Assembly (NCBI GenBank): GCA_020028595.1 | Contig: JAIBHQ010000003.1 | Coordinates: 1-16,882 of the forward strand | DNA: 16,882 nucleotides | DNA from: Nitrospirota bacterium | Lineage (GTDB): Bacteria > Nitrospirota > Nitrospiria > Nitrospirales > Nitrospiraceae | Reading direction: 5' to 3' | In this document: positions 16,020 to 16,882 of the stretch, piece by piece | Numbering within the stretch: the first letter of the stretch is position 1 | Layout: every line of letters starts with the position of its first letter | The notes under the pieces: generated by a model | What the model was told of the DNA's origin: nothing | What the model saw: only the letters and a program-made list of their open reading frames with translations | Databases searched by the model: none | Translations under genes and position numbers: made by a program

Positions 16020-16254
16020 CTGATAGCGACGGGGAAGATGGTGCAAAGCCATCACGGTACCGCCACTGTAAGCGGGGAGTGACTCTGCATAAGAGCCACT
16101 GTCTTAGGGACAGTGACGAGTGATCAGTGACGGGTGACGAGTTTGGGAACGATGTTTCTCCGGCTTGTCACGTGTCACGCGTTACGCGTCACGGTTTCCG
16201 GATGGGAAGGCGCAGGGCCGCAGCGATCCGCGAGTCAGGAGACCCGGCTGTCGG
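16020..16254 (+). ncRNA. Cobalamin riboswitch aptamer upstream of btuB, with a repeat inserted in its variable helix
   Basis: The aptamer is closed by CTGATAGC (16020-16027) with GCTGTCGG (16247-16254). Conserved blocks are GGGGAAGATGGTGCAAAGCC, CCGCCACTGTAAGC, GCCACTG (about 16095-16101), TGGGAAGGC (16203-16211) and the B12 box AGTCAGGAGACCCGGC (16233-16248). It is about 84 bases longer than the first aptamer. The difference is almost exactly a two-arm heptamer repeat (16113-16192) inside the helix between GCCACTG and TGGGAAGGC. The core blocks are intact, so ligand binding may be preserved. Output is probably translational (see the hairpin at 16268-16286). No convincing promoter was found between 15931 and 16019. 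Confidence 0.93.
16113..16192. repeat. Two-arm heptamer inverted repeat inside the second cobalamin riboswitch
   Basis: Left arm: four 7-base units at 16113, 16120, 16127 and 16134, all GTGAY-first. Right arm: CTTGTCAC at 16164-16171, then units at 16172, 16179 and 16186 that each end in CAC or TAC. Unit by unit the arms match in register, with the GTGAC cores paired and the mismatches mostly in the last two or three bases of each unit. Outside the arms, TC/GA and GGGA/TTCC pairs connect this stem to the riboswitch helix. Confidence 0.85.
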
Positions 16255-16267
16255 ACAATTCTACTGA

Positions 16268-16286
16268 TCCCTTCGAGTCCAAGGGA
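16268..16286 (+). promoter_or_regulatory. Shine-Dalgarno-masking hairpin of the btuB riboswitch
   Basis: TCCCTT (16268-16273) pairs with AAGGGA (16281-16286) around a 7-base loop. The right arm is the 5' part of the ribosome binding site AAGGGAGG (16281-16288), which lies 7 bases before the ATG at 16296. No T-run follows. This fits translational control, with the hairpin hiding the ribosome binding site in one riboswitch state. Confidence 0.65.
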
Positions 16287-16295
16287 GGTAGTGTC

Positions 16296-16882
16296 ATGGT
16301 TCGTATTGCGTTGAGTGCTGTCAGTATCTGTGCTGCGTTCCTCGGTTTATTCTTCATCCCGCCGGTTCACGCCGATCAGCAGGAAGACGTCCAGGTCAAA
16401 GACGTGGTGGTGTCCAGCACCCGGTTGCCGGACGCGCCGGTGGACGCTCGCACCTTGCCGGCTAAAGTGACGGTCATTACGGCCGAAGACATCAAGAAGT
16501 CCGGCGCCAAAACCGTCCAGGAAGCCATCCAATGGGCCACCGGCATCGTCATGTACGATCAGGTCGGCAATGCGTTCCAGCAAACCATCGATCTGCGCGG
16601 GTTCAACGGCCAGCCGGTACAGGCTACCAGCGTCTTTGTGGACGGGATGCGGATGAACGAACCGGACTTCAATACCGTCAACTTCGACCTGATTCCCTAC
16701 GAAACGATCGAGCGGATCGAGATTATTCCTGGCGCGGCCGCCATCTACGGCAAGAACGCGATGGGCGGCGTGATCAACATCATCACGAAGCGGGGCACAG
16801 AGAAACGTGAAACAGTGGCGGAAACCATGCTCGGGAGCTTCCAGCGCGAGAGGTACACGCTGAACACGAGAGGATTGATCGG
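16296..16882 (+). CDS. btuB: TonB-dependent outer-membrane receptor, BtuB-like (5' part)
   Basis: The gene runs off the right edge; 195 codons are visible. It begins MVRIALSAVSICAAFLGLFF with a signal peptide likely cut after VHA (residue 26). Next come a candidate TonB box (DVQVKDVVVSS, 31-41) and the plug domain: RTLPAKVTVITAEDIKKSGAKTVQEAIQ, TIDLRGFNG, VFVDGMRMNEPD, and ERIEIIPGAAAIYGKNAMGGVINIITKRG. This is the standard plug of cobalamin and siderophore receptors. B12 as substrate is inferred from the cobalamin riboswitch in its leader and the btuFCD operon just upstream. The ATG is supported by AAGGGAGG at 16281-16288. Confidence 0.92.
   Translation, partial: MVRIALSAVSICAAFLGLFFIPPVHADQQEDVQVKDVVVSSTRLPDAPVDARTLPAKVTVITAEDIKKSGAKTVQEAIQWATGIVMYDQVGNAFQQTIDLRGFNGQPVQATSVFVDGMRMNEPDFNTVNFDLIPYETIERIEIIPGAAAIYGKNAMGGVINIITKRGTEKRETVAETMLGSFQRERYTLNTRGLI

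Overview
The window looks like a chromosomal segment from a Nitrospira-like bacterium (phylum Nitrospirota). This assignment is inference from GC-rich coding sequence, a purS-purQ-purL-purF order, several proteins of the 'conserved in Nitrospira' type and abundant short-period intergenic repeats; no database was searched. There are no rRNA or tRNA genes, no insertion sequence and no CRISPR array.

Layout: (1) 1-4677, plus strand, purine biosynthesis: the 3' end of purS, a broken purQ, purL and purF. (2) 4678-7583, plus strand: an exported thioredoxin-like protein, a 79-residue protein, an MBL-fold protein with a degenerate metal site, a TPR protein and a small partner gene. (3) 7590-9510: an inverted repeat, an O-methyltransferase-like gene, a small convergent membrane protein gene overlapping its 3' end, and a DCC-family (DUF393) protein. 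(4) 9491-12467, minus strand: a probable two-gene operon with its own promoter, encoding a large membrane-anchored protein of unknown function and a membrane-anchored TPR/gluzincin metalloprotease. (5) 12571-16882, plus strand, vitamin B12 uptake: a cobalamin riboswitch with a transcription terminator in front of btuF-btuC-btuD, then a second cobalamin riboswitch with a Shine-Dalgarno-masking hairpin in front of a TonB-dependent receptor (btuB-like, cut by the window end). Together the receptor, periplasmic binding protein, permease and ATPase would form a complete B12 import route under B12 feedback.

Two things stand out. First, gene ends and leaders carry a family of inverted repeats defined by period rather than by one sequence. 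Each arm is a run of 7-mers (in one case 9-mers), the two arms are in matching register, and the unit changes from site to site (GTGAYNR, GTGAAAR, AGCNNNY, GGTTTNTCT types). One copy sits inside the variable helix of the second cobalamin riboswitch. Another lies between the first riboswitch's terminator and btuF, and one of its arms encodes the hydrophobic core of the predicted signal peptide of BtuF. Second, two conserved genes carry clean internal deletions: purQ lacks about 37 nt and is out of frame, and btuD lacks about 45 codons in frame, removing the ABC signature and Walker B motifs. These may be real lesions or assembly collapses; the sequence alone cannot decide.
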